Shown here one piece after another: positions 25,260-32,583 of a stretch of DNA of 48,842 nt. Below the pieces are notes generated by a model. It ran no database searches. It was not told the DNA's origin and saw only the letters and a list, made by a program, of their open reading frames with translations. The translations under genes were made by a program, and so were the position numbers. Every line of letters begins with the position of its first letter. Position 1 is the stretch's first letter. The stretch is from Gemmatimonadota bacterium (lineage in GTDB: Bacteria > Gemmatimonadota > Gemmatimonadetes > Gemmatimonadales > GWC2-71-9). The stretch spans positions 1 through 48,842 of the forward strand of contig JANYKV010000040.1 in NCBI GenBank assembly GCA_025358055.1, written 5' to 3'.

Positions 25260-27677
25260 ATGACTGGACACATGGTTCCCGCTCGCTCGGGCGAACTCGT
25301 ACAACAGACCACAGGAGACGTCCCGGCAACGATGGGCTCCTATGGGCAACTCGCGGCCGAGTCCCAGACCGCCACGAGCGGTGGAATGGGCCGTTATTTG
25401 TCCGTATTGCAACGCTTCCGGTGGATGATCATTGGAGTCACCGTACTCGGTACGATCGGCAGCGCTGTCGCCACCGGCTTCATCAAGCCGGAATACCGCG
25501 TCGGGGCGACCGTCTGGGTGGAGTCGCTTCCCAAGTCCGGGAGCACTGGAGGCGGGGGGGGAGGTGGCGCCGGTCCGATCGAGCCCGGCCGACTCCTACC
25601 GGCCCCGGGTTGGATCCAGTTGCTCAAGACATTCCGTGTTCTGGACCCCGTGGTGCGAGAACGCCATCTGTATTTGAGCCTGGGGAAAGACTCGGACGGA
25701 CCGCTCTTCAGAGACTTCGATGTGGCAGAACGGTTTTATTCCGGGGACTATGTGTTTTCCGTCTCCGCGAACGGGAAGTCGTATACCCTCGACAACCGGG
25801 ATGCTAATTTCAACGAAGCCGGCAGCTTGGGCGATTCGATCGGACGCAAAGCAGGTCTGCGTTGGGCGCTCACCACTTCCCCGGCACTACGCAAGCGAAA
25901 GGTCAAGTTCAGTTTGGTGACCCCGCGTGAAGCGTCCGTGGACCTGCTGACAAAACTGACCACGCAGATGGAGACCGACGGGAATTTCTTGCGACTCACG
26001 TTTTCCGGCCCGGACCCTGATGCGGCGGCGGCAACGATGAATGCCCTCATCCACCGCTTTGTGGATGAAGCGGCGCAAATGAAAAAGCGCAAACTGACCG
26101 AGCTATCGAACCTTCTCGACGAGCAGGTCACCAACGCCCAAAAGGCCTTGAAGGAGGCCGAGACAGAGTTTGAGGACTATAAGATCAAATCCGCCACGCT
26201 CCCGAAAGAAGACGTGACAATCGCCGTCGGCCTGACCGTACAACAGAATAGCGTCATGTCCTCATATTTTCAGGAACGCCTGATATTGGAACAACTCCAA
26301 GCGCATCGCAAGGAACTGGAGACGATCTTAGTCAGCTCCGAGACCGACGAGCACGCGGTGGACGCCTACCTAGGGAATCCCGTAGTGAAAGACGCATTGG
26401 ACCTGCGTCTGGTGTTGGAGGAACTCTCCCGCGAACAGGTGGCGCTCCGCGGGCTCCGGCAGAAGTACACTGATGAGAAGCGGGAAGTGAAGGAAAGCTT
26501 GGACAAGATTCACAATCTTCGCTCCAAGGTCATTCCGGAGGCCGCTCGGGCGTTGATCGCCCAAACCAGGTCGAAGGAGAAAGAACTCGTCGACCAGATC
26601 GACAAGGACTCCAAAGAACTCCGGAACATTCCCATTCGTTCGACGGAAGAAGCCCGGCTCCGGCGAACGTTTGAAAGTCAGGAAAAGCTATTCGCGCTGC
26701 TCCAGGCCCGGTATGAGGAAGCGAAGTTGGCGGAAATCAGTGAAGTGCCCGATATCCGTATCATTGACGAGGCGGTGCCCCCAAATCAGCCCTCGAAAAA
26801 CACGGTGCCGGTCATCATCGGCTTCGGGTTCGTGGCGAGCCTCGCCCTCTCGATCTTCATCGGGTTTGTGATCGACCGGCTCGATCGGCGCTTTCGGTAC
26901 CCGGACCAAGCAAGCAAGGAACTCGGGCTCTCTATCTTGGGGGCGATCCCTGAGATCCCCCAGGGCAGCACCGACCCCGACAAGACGGCCCAGGTGGTCG
27001 AGGCTTTCCGCGCCATCCGGCTCAATATCGCGCACCTCTATCCCAATTCGCAGCCGATCGTGCTCACGATCACCAGCCCGAATGCGGGCGACGGCAAATC
27101 CCTCATTTCCTCGAACTTGGCGTTGTCCTTCGCGGAGGCCGGATACTCAACGCTCCTCGTGGACGGCGACATCCGCCGGGGCCGTCTGTTCCAAATGTTC
27201 GGAGCCGACCGGAAGCCAGGCCTGCTCGACTACTTGTCGGGAGAGACCGAGTTCGATGCGATGCTCCGGACGACCCCCCATCGCAATCTGCGCCTCATTC
27301 CATGTGGTACGCGCAGACAGCAGGGTCCCGAACTCCTCGGCACCGAGCGGATGCGTCAGCTATTTCAAACCCTCAAAACCCGATATGGGGTCATTATCGT
27401 CGACTCTCCACCGCTCGGCGCGGGAATCGACCCCTTCGTTCTTGGCACCTTAACCGGGAACCTGCTCCTCGTATTGCGAGCGGGTGAGTCCGACCGTCAA
27501 TTGGCCGAATCGAAGTTGCAAGTACTTGACCGACTGCCGATCCGCATACTCGGAACGGTGCTCAACGATCTCCGTTCCGGAGATACGGCCTATAAGCACT
27601 ACGCATACATTTCCGGTTATGGAGCCGAGAACGAGCCCGCGGCGGAATTGGGCGCCGGCAGTTCGACGGAAGGGTGA
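25260..27677 (+). CDS. Polysaccharide co-polymerase (Wzz) fused to a BY-kinase
   Basis: Predicted protein of 805 residues. ATG 25260 follows GAGGGTGG; the frame is open to 25155 without a site. A Wzz domain begins at a membrane segment after YLSVLQRFRW, includes a poly-Gly linker and long coiled coils in the periplasmic part, and closes with a second membrane segment (VPVIIGFGFVASLALSIFIGF). The cytoplasmic kinase follows: Walker A in NAGDGKSLISSN (Lys613), Walker A' in LLVDGDIRRGR, Walker B in VIIVDSPP, and a C-terminal Tyr cluster (YKHYAYISGYG). Such proteins set chain length and control EPS export by tyrosine phosphorylation. A perfect terminator follows. Confidence 0.93.
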   Translation: MTGHMVPARSGELVQQTTGDVPATMGSYGQLAAESQTATSGGMGRYLSVLQRFRWMIIGVTVLGTIGSAVATGFIKPEYRVGATVWVESLPKSGSTGGGGGGGAGPIEPGRLLPAPGWIQLLKTFRVLDPVVRERHLYLSLGKDSDGPLFRDFDVAERFYSGDYVFSVSANGKSYTLDNRDANFNEAGSLGDSIGRKAGLRWALTTSPALRKRKVKFSLVTPREASVDLLTKLTTQMETDGNFLRLTFSGPDPDAAAATMNALIHRFVDEAAQMKKRKLTELSNLLDEQVTNAQKALKEAETEFEDYKIKSATLPKEDVTIAVGLTVQQNSVMSSYFQERLILEQLQAHRKELETILVSSETDEHAVDAYLGNPVVKDALDLRLVLEELSREQVALRGLRQKYTDEKREVKESLDKIHNLRSKVIPEAARALIAQTRSKEKELVDQIDKDSKELRNIPIRSTEEARLRRTFESQEKLFALLQARYEEAKLAEISEVPDIRIIDEAVPPNQPSKNTVPVIIGFGFVASLALSIFIGFVIDRLDRRFRYPDQASKELGLSILGAIPEIPQGSTDPDKTAQVVEAFRAIRLNIAHLYPNSQPIVLTITSPNAGDGKSLISSNLALSFAEAGYSTLLVDGDIRRGRLFQMFGADRKPGLLDYLSGETEFDAMLRTTPHRNLRLIPCGTRRQQGPELLGTERMRQLFQTLKTRYGVIIVDSPPLGAGIDPFVLGTLTGNLLLVLRAGESDRQLAESKLQVLDRLPIRILGTVLNDLRSGDTAYKHYAYISGYGAENEPAAELGAGSSTEG

Positions 27678-27695
27678 TCGGAATCTTAGCGATCA

Positions 27696-27735
27696 AAACG
27701 AAGAAGCCCCCGAACGATCGGGGGCTTCTTCGTTT
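27696..27735. terminator. Perfect bidirectional terminator between convergent genes
   Basis: A 17-bp perfect stem (27696-27712 with 27719-27735) closes a 6-base loop (AACGAT). It carries AAACGAAGAAG on one side and CTTCTTCGTTT on the other, so each strand ends in a T-rich tail. It lies 18 bp after the wzz/BY-kinase stop and 15 bp from the stop of the convergent receiver protein. Confidence 0.9.
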
Positions 27736-27750
27736 CAGGGAATGGCCCGC

Positions 27751-28686
27751 CTAATTGGCCACCGGTGCAAACGCGTGGATCCGTTCGGTCCGGTCCCCAT
27801 CGCGAAGCGCCGTGGTCGCGCGGTGGAGCATCTGCACCGCATCTACCTCGGACTCCGCAAAGTTCGCTACCGAGCAGTACCCAGCGCGCAGAACCAGCCG
27901 TCCGATCGGCGCGTCCGGGTCGATGGGCAACGTGTCGACCAAGTGATTGAAGCGCTCGACCAGCTTCACCGCGCCCTCGGTGCTGGTGGCGGGCGCGACC
28001 ACTCCAAATTCAAGCGGGCCCACGCGGCCAATCGCGTCGGCCGCTCGGCCGGCTTGGCGAAGGAGGGCCCCAAATTTTGCCGCGACCGACTGGATGAGTT
28101 CGACCGCTTTCGCCACCTCGAAATCGATTCCAGCAGCTTCAGGACTCACTACGACGCAGGCCAAGGCTTGATGCTGTCGGCCCGCCTCCGACCCGATTTC
28201 CCGAGCCCGCCGGTGTAGACCGTTGGCGTTATAGAGCCCGGTGAGTTCATCCAACATCCCCTCGTTACGAAGACGGTCCACCGTCAATTTTGAGGCCGCG
28301 TAGGTCTTGATCTTGAGTAGAACGGCTTCTCCGTCCAGGGGGTGACCAAAAAACTCCCACGCCCCGGCGCGAAGGGCGGCTAACCGGTCGGTGCGACCCG
28401 ATGGGCCGGCCGTCGTGATGATGATTGGAGTGGTGACTCCGAACTGCGGATCAGCTCGCAAGGTGCGGCAGACCTCGTTGCCATGCAGATCGGGCATCTG
28501 GGAGTCGAGGATCACAACGTCGGGCGATTTCAAACGAGCCAGCTCCAGCGCCTGTCGGCCAGTGTAGGCCCGAATGACGGGATAGCCTTCCGGGGCAAGA
28601 ATGCTCTCGAGTGCCCGAGCCGCCCACTCCTGGTCATTGGCGATCAGGATCACTGCCGCTCGACCAGAGATGGTCGGATCAGGCAT
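27751..28686 (-). CDS. Response regulator with a degenerate GGDEF-like domain
   Basis: Predicted protein of 311 residues. Receiver domain at about 10-130 with the phospho-acceptor Asp in VVILDSQMP, a Thr in IITTAG, and FGHPLDGE where the usual Lys-Pro is replaced by His-Pro. The second half has the diguanylate-cyclase start DELTGLYNANGLHRRAREI, but the catalytic GGDEF position reads VGPLEF, so cyclase activity is unlikely. It may bind GTP or c-di-GMP, or act by protein contact. It sits alone on the minus strand, between the wzz/BY-kinase gene and the wza-like gene, convergent with the former. Confidence 0.8.
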   Translation of the reverse strand: MPDPTISGRAAVILIANDQEWAARALESILAPEGYPVIRAYTGRQALELARLKSPDVVILDSQMPDLHGNEVCRTLRADPQFGVTTPIIITTAGPSGRTDRLAALRAGAWEFFGHPLDGEAVLLKIKTYAASKLTVDRLRNEGMLDELTGLYNANGLHRRAREIGSEAGRQHQALACVVVSPEAAGIDFEVAKAVELIQSVAAKFGALLRQAGRAADAIGRVGPLEFGVVAPATSTEGAVKLVERFNHLVDTLPIDPDAPIGRLVLRAGYCSVANFAESEVDAVQMLHRATTALRDGDRTERIHAFAPVAN

Positions 28687-29325
28687 TTCAGGGGCAGCGG
28701 CCAGGGGGAAACCCTACCTTCCGTCGTAGCTACCTGGACACGTCGTTGCATGAGCCCAACGGACTTCCAGGGATCTCAGGGAATTATCGAGTGCGCACAT
28801 TTCAATCTAACATGTTATTTAACAAGGGCTTATCTGACAATTGACGATCAGTGCCCAGGTGTTGTCCAATGCCATGTCTGTTCCGGCATTGCAAGTGTCT
28901 CGCCGAGCGGGTGGCTTAGCCTATTCTGGGTTCAATTCGGAGCATCGGTTGGGCCATGCCGAGGGGCCAAATCCCACAAATGTCGGAGCACTGCAACCAG
29001 CTGCATGTCTCTCTGGTTCGGTGAGTTTGTGGTGCGCCCGGAGCGTATCCTAAGGTACTCTCCTTGCGCAGAACCGATCCCGAGCGGGTTGGCGCGCCCG
29101 GCGGATACGCCGATCGCGGCAAGTGATGTATGGATGCATCAGTACGTTGCACACATACATCATGCCGGCGGCCTGATCCGGTGTAGATTTTGCTCGTGGG
29201 GGACTGAAGTCGTTACCGATTGGTCGATTAAGGGAATTGGTAAACCCGTGGTAGGATTAGAGCACGGGATGTGCACCCTTTGGCACTCGTTCGCTGTTTC
29301 CGCAGCCCTAAACTGAGAGCGGCCT
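28687..29325. other. Long intergenic region upstream of the wza-like operon
   Basis: This 639-bp stretch has several open frames, but none has a credible start, domain or composition. It contains an 8-bp inverted repeat (29125-29161) with the ACATACAT core. A TGGCAC at 29281 resembles a sigma-54 -24 box, but the GC that should lie at -12 is one base too near. It is likely the promoter region of both the long EPS operon and the divergent receiver gene, with a leader RNA possible. Confidence 0.45.
29125..29161. promoter_or_regulatory. Inverted repeat GATGTATG-N21-CATACATC
   Basis: The arms (29125-29132 and 29154-29161) are perfect complements 21 bases apart. The palindrome GATGCATC (29133-29140) directly abuts the left arm. 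The right arm lies in TTGCACACATAC, which differs in one base from TTGCATACATAC at 25109-25120 in front of the wzz gene. The wza-like start is 165 bp downstream of the right arm. Confidence 0.45.
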
Positions 29326-30111
29326 TTGTTTAGACACCGTTGCATCGCCCTCGTCTTCGCGTTTTCGGCCGTCGCGGCCAACGGTGGAGTCGCGCAGCAA
29401 TCAACCGACACGAGGCGAGCTCAGGCCACGCGGGCCGAGCTTGAAGCCTCACTCGTGGACATCGAGAAGGTCGTCTCCTCGTCCGGGTATAGCGGTCGCA
29501 TTCGAAACGCGAAGAAAAAAGAGGCGGCCCTCATCAGGGATCGGTTAACCAACGGAGATCTCCAAGTCGGCGATGACATCGACCTCAAGATTCTGGGCGA
29601 GACGACCCTGACGTCAAAATTCAAGGTGGGCTCGGGGCAGACGCTCTCCCTTCCATCGCTTCCCGATATCGCCTTGAAAGGCGTTCTGCGATCCGAAACC
29701 CAAGCCTACCTCACCGACCAACTCAAGAAGTACTTCAAAGACCCGGTGGTGCAGGTGACGACCAATATTCGGCTCAGCATCTTTGGTGCGGTCGCGCGGC
29801 CCGGTTTCTACCAATGCCCGGCTGAATCCCTGGCCGGTGATGCCATTATGCAGTGTGCAAGCGGGCTGGGAGGCAATGCGGATCCGACTAAAATGTCGGT
29901 GAAGCGCGGCGGGCAGGAAATCTGGTCGAACGAAGCGTTCCAAGATGCCATCGCCCGAGGGCTCACGTTGGATCAGTTGAGCCTACGGGCCGGTGATGAA
30001 CTCTTCGTGGACGACAAAGGCACTGGCACTGGATTTAAAGGCGTCCTCCTCTACGCCGCGCCAATCATTTCCGTGATTTTCCTGTTGACCCGAGTCGGCA
30101 GGATCATTTAG
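29326..30111 (+). CDS. Polysaccharide export protein (Wza/OPX family)
   Basis: Predicted protein of 261 residues with a TTG start at 29326, giving a signal peptide (CIALVFAFSAVAANGGVAQQ). The polysaccharide-export domain follows (LQVGDDIDLKILGE...LSLPSLPDIALKGV...YLTDQLKKYFKDPVVQVTT), then an SLBB-like domain (LSIFGAVARPGFYQCPAESLAGDAIM). The C-terminus holds a hydrophobic helix (GVLLYAAPIISVIFLLTRVG), which may replace the outer-membrane alpha-barrel helix of Wza. There is no lipobox Cys, unlike E. coli Wza. It would form the export channel for the EPS whose chain length is set by the Wzz/BY-kinase upstream. The start codon is uncertain. Confidence 0.88.
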   Translation: MFRHRCIALVFAFSAVAANGGVAQQSTDTRRAQATRAELEASLVDIEKVVSSSGYSGRIRNAKKKEAALIRDRLTNGDLQVGDDIDLKILGETTLTSKFKVGSGQTLSLPSLPDIALKGVLRSETQAYLTDQLKKYFKDPVVQVTTNIRLSIFGAVARPGFYQCPAESLAGDAIMQCASGLGGNADPTKMSVKRGGQEIWSNEAFQDAIARGLTLDQLSLRAGDELFVDDKGTGTGFKGVLLYAAPIISVIFLLTRVGRII

Positions 30112-30118
30112 GTCGTCC

Positions 30119-30862
30119 ATGGACGCCCCTCTCACGAACCACCACCAGATTCGCCGGATGACGGTAGCACCACCCCCTAAGCGCCGGGGCCAAGAGCCAG
30201 CCGCGAAAGCGCCCGCCGTGACCATGAACCCGGAGGGGCCCCGCCGCGTGGTGAATGTGTTCGTGGCTTCGTTGCTACTGTTCGTGAGTTCACCCGGCTT
30301 CATCATCATTGCCCTATTGGTCAAGCTGACATCGAAGGGGCCGATCTTCTATACCCAGACCCGGGTGGGTCTCGATTCCCGTGGCGATCGGAGCGGAGAC
30401 CGACGCAGGGTGCGTGATATTGGTGGCCGCCCTTTCAAGATGTTCAAATTTCGAACGATGCAGGTCGACGCCGAACACGGAACGGGTGCAGTGTGGGCCA
30501 CACAGGATGACCCTCGCGTCACGGTCGTGGGCCGATTCCTGCGTCAGTTCCGCTTGGACGAATTACCCCAACTCATCAACGTCCTGACCGGTGATATGAA
30601 CCTCGCTGGCCCGCGTCCCGAGCGGCCGGCCATTTTCAATCAACTCCGCGATCAGATCCCAAACTATCAATTGCGGCAGAAGGCCCGCCCGGGCATCACC
30701 GGCCTGGCACAAATCAGCCAAAAGTATGACTCGACGATTGAGGATGTCCGCCGCAAGGTGGAATACGACCTCGAGTACATCCAGCGCGCGAGCGTCTGGG
30801 AGGACCTCAAGATCATGGCCAAGACGATTCCAGTGATTCTCTTTCGGCGCGGTGGTTGGTAG
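30119..30862 (+). CDS. Priming sugar-phosphate transferase (bacterial sugar transferase family)
   Basis: Predicted protein of 247 residues. One N-terminal hydrophobic segment (FVASLLLFVSSPGFIIIALLV) is followed by the catalytic domain with KGPIFYTQTRVG, FKMFKFRTM, LDELPQLINVLTGDMNLAGPRPE and RPGITGLAQI. This is the monotopic phosphoglycosyl transferase fold, which moves a sugar-1-phosphate from a nucleotide sugar to undecaprenyl phosphate as the first step of EPS repeat synthesis. The Asp-Glu pair in LDELPQ is the known active-site dyad. It lacks the N-terminal four-helix part of the larger WcaJ-type enzymes. It starts 7 bp after the wza-like stop; the exosortase follows. Confidence 0.93.
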   Translation: MDAPLTNHHQIRRMTVAPPPKRRGQEPAAKAPAVTMNPEGPRRVVNVFVASLLLFVSSPGFIIIALLVKLTSKGPIFYTQTRVGLDSRGDRSGDRRRVRDIGGRPFKMFKFRTMQVDAEHGTGAVWATQDDPRVTVVGRFLRQFRLDELPQLINVLTGDMNLAGPRPERPAIFNQLRDQIPNYQLRQKARPGITGLAQISQKYDSTIEDVRRKVEYDLEYIQRASVWEDLKIMAKTIPVILFRRGGW

Positions 30863-30867
30863 GCCTG

Positions 30868-31764
30868 ATGACGGTGACACCCATTCTACAACCGGTGGAT
30901 GCTCGGAGCACCCAATCCCAAACGACACCGGGGATCGAGGCGCCGTGGGTAGCGGCGATGCTGGCGTTCGTCGCGCTGTTCGCCCACCCGATCAGCCTTC
31001 TGGCCCGGGACTGGTGGACCAATCCTGAAGCGGGTCACGGGCTCCTCCTGTTCCCCGTCGCGTGCTGGTTCGTTTGGCGCATTGGCCTGTCGCCGACCCG
31101 GAGGCCGCATCGGGGCCTCGGCCTTGGAATCCTGATTGCATCCGTGCTCCTTCGCTATCTGTCGGGGCTGGCGGCGGAACTATTCACCATGCGTCTTTCC
31201 GCGCTCGGCGCGTTGGTCGGACTCACCACGTTCGCGTTTGGGCTCGGCCAGGTCCGCCGGTGGTGGCTCCCTTTCTTGCTTCTCCTGCTCTCGATTCCCC
31301 TGCCGGAAATCGTCATCCAAACCCTGTCGGCCCCGCTTCAACTCAGGGCGTCGAGGCTTGGCGCATACCTTCTGACTACTCGGCACGTGCAGGTGAGGCT
31401 CGACGGTAACGTAATCCAGCTGCGGGGCCAGCAGCTCTTCGTGACCGAAGCCTGTAGCGGTTTGCGCTCCCTCACGGCGCTCCTCAGCTTGGGTGTACTT
31501 ACGAGCGCGCTCTGGCTGCGACTGACGATTTCCCGCGCCTTCGTCGTGTTGGCCACCATTCCGGTTGCCATTTTTCTCAATGGTGTCAGGGTCTTTCTCA
31601 CGGGCTTTCTCGTGTATTTCGTCGACCCGAAGATGGGGAGAGGTTTCATGCACCTGTCGGAAGGGTGGCTGATGTTCCTCGTGGCCTTCCTCGTGCTGGG
31701 GCTCGTCACCTGGGTCGTATCGCGAATCGAGAACTACCGGGCCCCGGAGGTGGACAGTGCCTAA
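30868..31764 (+). CDS. xrt: Exosortase (EpsH/Xrt family)
   Basis: Predicted protein of 298 residues with about eight hydrophobic segments. The ATG at 30868 is used; a TTG at 30856 overlaps the previous stop. The catalytic triad of exosortases is complete: Cys196 in TEACSGLRSL, Arg241 in FLNGVRVFLTG and His262 in MHLSEGWLMF. An early conserved EAGHGLLLFP is also present. Exosortases are transpeptidase-like enzymes that cut and re-attach proteins with a C-terminal sorting signal (PEP-CTERM and variants) on the outer face of the inner membrane, in species that also make EPS. No substrate with such a signal is seen in the window. It overlaps epsI by 8 bp. Confidence 0.95.
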   Translation: MTVTPILQPVDARSTQSQTTPGIEAPWVAAMLAFVALFAHPISLLARDWWTNPEAGHGLLLFPVACWFVWRIGLSPTRRPHRGLGLGILIASVLLRYLSGLAAELFTMRLSALGALVGLTTFAFGLGQVRRWWLPFLLLLLSIPLPEIVIQTLSAPLQLRASRLGAYLLTTRHVQVRLDGNVIQLRGQQLFVTEACSGLRSLTALLSLGVLTSALWLRLTISRAFVVLATIPVAIFLNGVRVFLTGFLVYFVDPKMGRGFMHLSEGWLMFLVAFLVLGLVTWVVSRIENYRAPEVDSA

Positions 31765-32401
31765 GACAATGCGCTGGATGCCGACGATCGTCCTCCTTGC
31801 AGGTTGTGCTTTGATCTTGTCGCTCGGTTCGCAGCGGGACGTCCCGTTGCGAGAACCGCTAACGGCCTTGCCGACGACCTTGGTGGACATGCAGAGCTTG
31901 GATCGCCCCCTCGACACGGCCAGCCTTCGCGTCGCGGCGCCTTCGAGCTATCTGTATCGGGTGTTCTACCAGGTCCGTGCCACCGGCGACTCCGTGGTTG
32001 GCGCCTCGCTGTACGTGGGTTACTACGAGTCCCAGAGCCAGGGAAAGAGCATTCATTCTCCCAAGAATTGTCTTCCTGGGGCGGGATGGGAGTCGCTGAG
32101 CCAGAGTCGCAAACGCATTCAAGCACCCGGGGGAACCATCGAGGTCAACCGGTACCTCGTTGCGAAGGATAGCCTGACGTCGTTGGTGTACTACTGGTAT
32201 CAAGGCCGGGGCAGAACCGAGGCGAACGAATACGTTGTGAAATTCAACTTGATGCGGGACCGGGCGTTTCAACGTCGGTCGGATGAAGCCCTGGTCCGAA
32301 TCGTGGTCCCGGTCCACAACGACGCGGCAGCGGCGGAAGCGACCGCGGAGGCGGCCGTTCGCGCGTTCCTCCCCAGACTTCGCGACCTGCTCCCGGCCTG
32401 A
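31757..32401 (+). CDS. epsI: EpsI-domain exosortase-associated protein
   Basis: Predicted protein of 214 residues with a GTG start inside the exosortase 3' end. An N-terminal hydrophobic anchor (IVLLAGCALILSLG) is followed by a periplasmic domain with YRVFYQVRATGD, YVGYYESQSQGKSIHSPKNCLPGAGWE and VYYWYQGRGRTEANEY. The HSPxxCLPGxGW motif and the YWYQ motif are hallmarks of EpsI. In many exosortase systems EpsI is fused to the C-terminus of the exosortase or encoded just after it, as here. Its biochemical role is not known. Confidence 0.93.
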   Translation: MPKTMRWMPTIVLLAGCALILSLGSQRDVPLREPLTALPTTLVDMQSLDRPLDTASLRVAAPSSYLYRVFYQVRATGDSVVGASLYVGYYESQSQGKSIHSPKNCLPGAGWESLSQSRKRIQAPGGTIEVNRYLVAKDSLTSLVYYWYQGRGRTEANEYVVKFNLMRDRAFQRRSDEALVRIVVPVHNDAAAAEATAEAAVRAFLPRLRDLLPA

Positions 32402-32583
32402 CCAGTAGGCCGAGGACTCCCCCTGTACTTTTCGTGGAACCGGGGGCTGGTACGCTTCATGCTAGCTCGTATCCAGCGCGCCTGAGCCATTCGATCCCCT
32501 TACTCTGCAACTCTTTACGGGTTTGCTGGTTGGGTCGAATTCAGGCATTGAAATGTTCGCGGAATCAATTGCCGGAGGCTGGA

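Noticed and set aside
29281..29300. TGGCAC as a second sigma-54 promoter upstream of the wza-like gene
   Set aside because: The -24 box is perfect, but only nine bases separate GG from the next GC, whereas sigma-54 promoters need ten; it is also very close to the start codon.
28483..29316. 277-residue plus-strand frame crossing the intergenic region before the wza-like gene
   Set aside because: It begins antisense to the receiver gene, has no ribosome-binding site, and its product has no domain or plausible composition.
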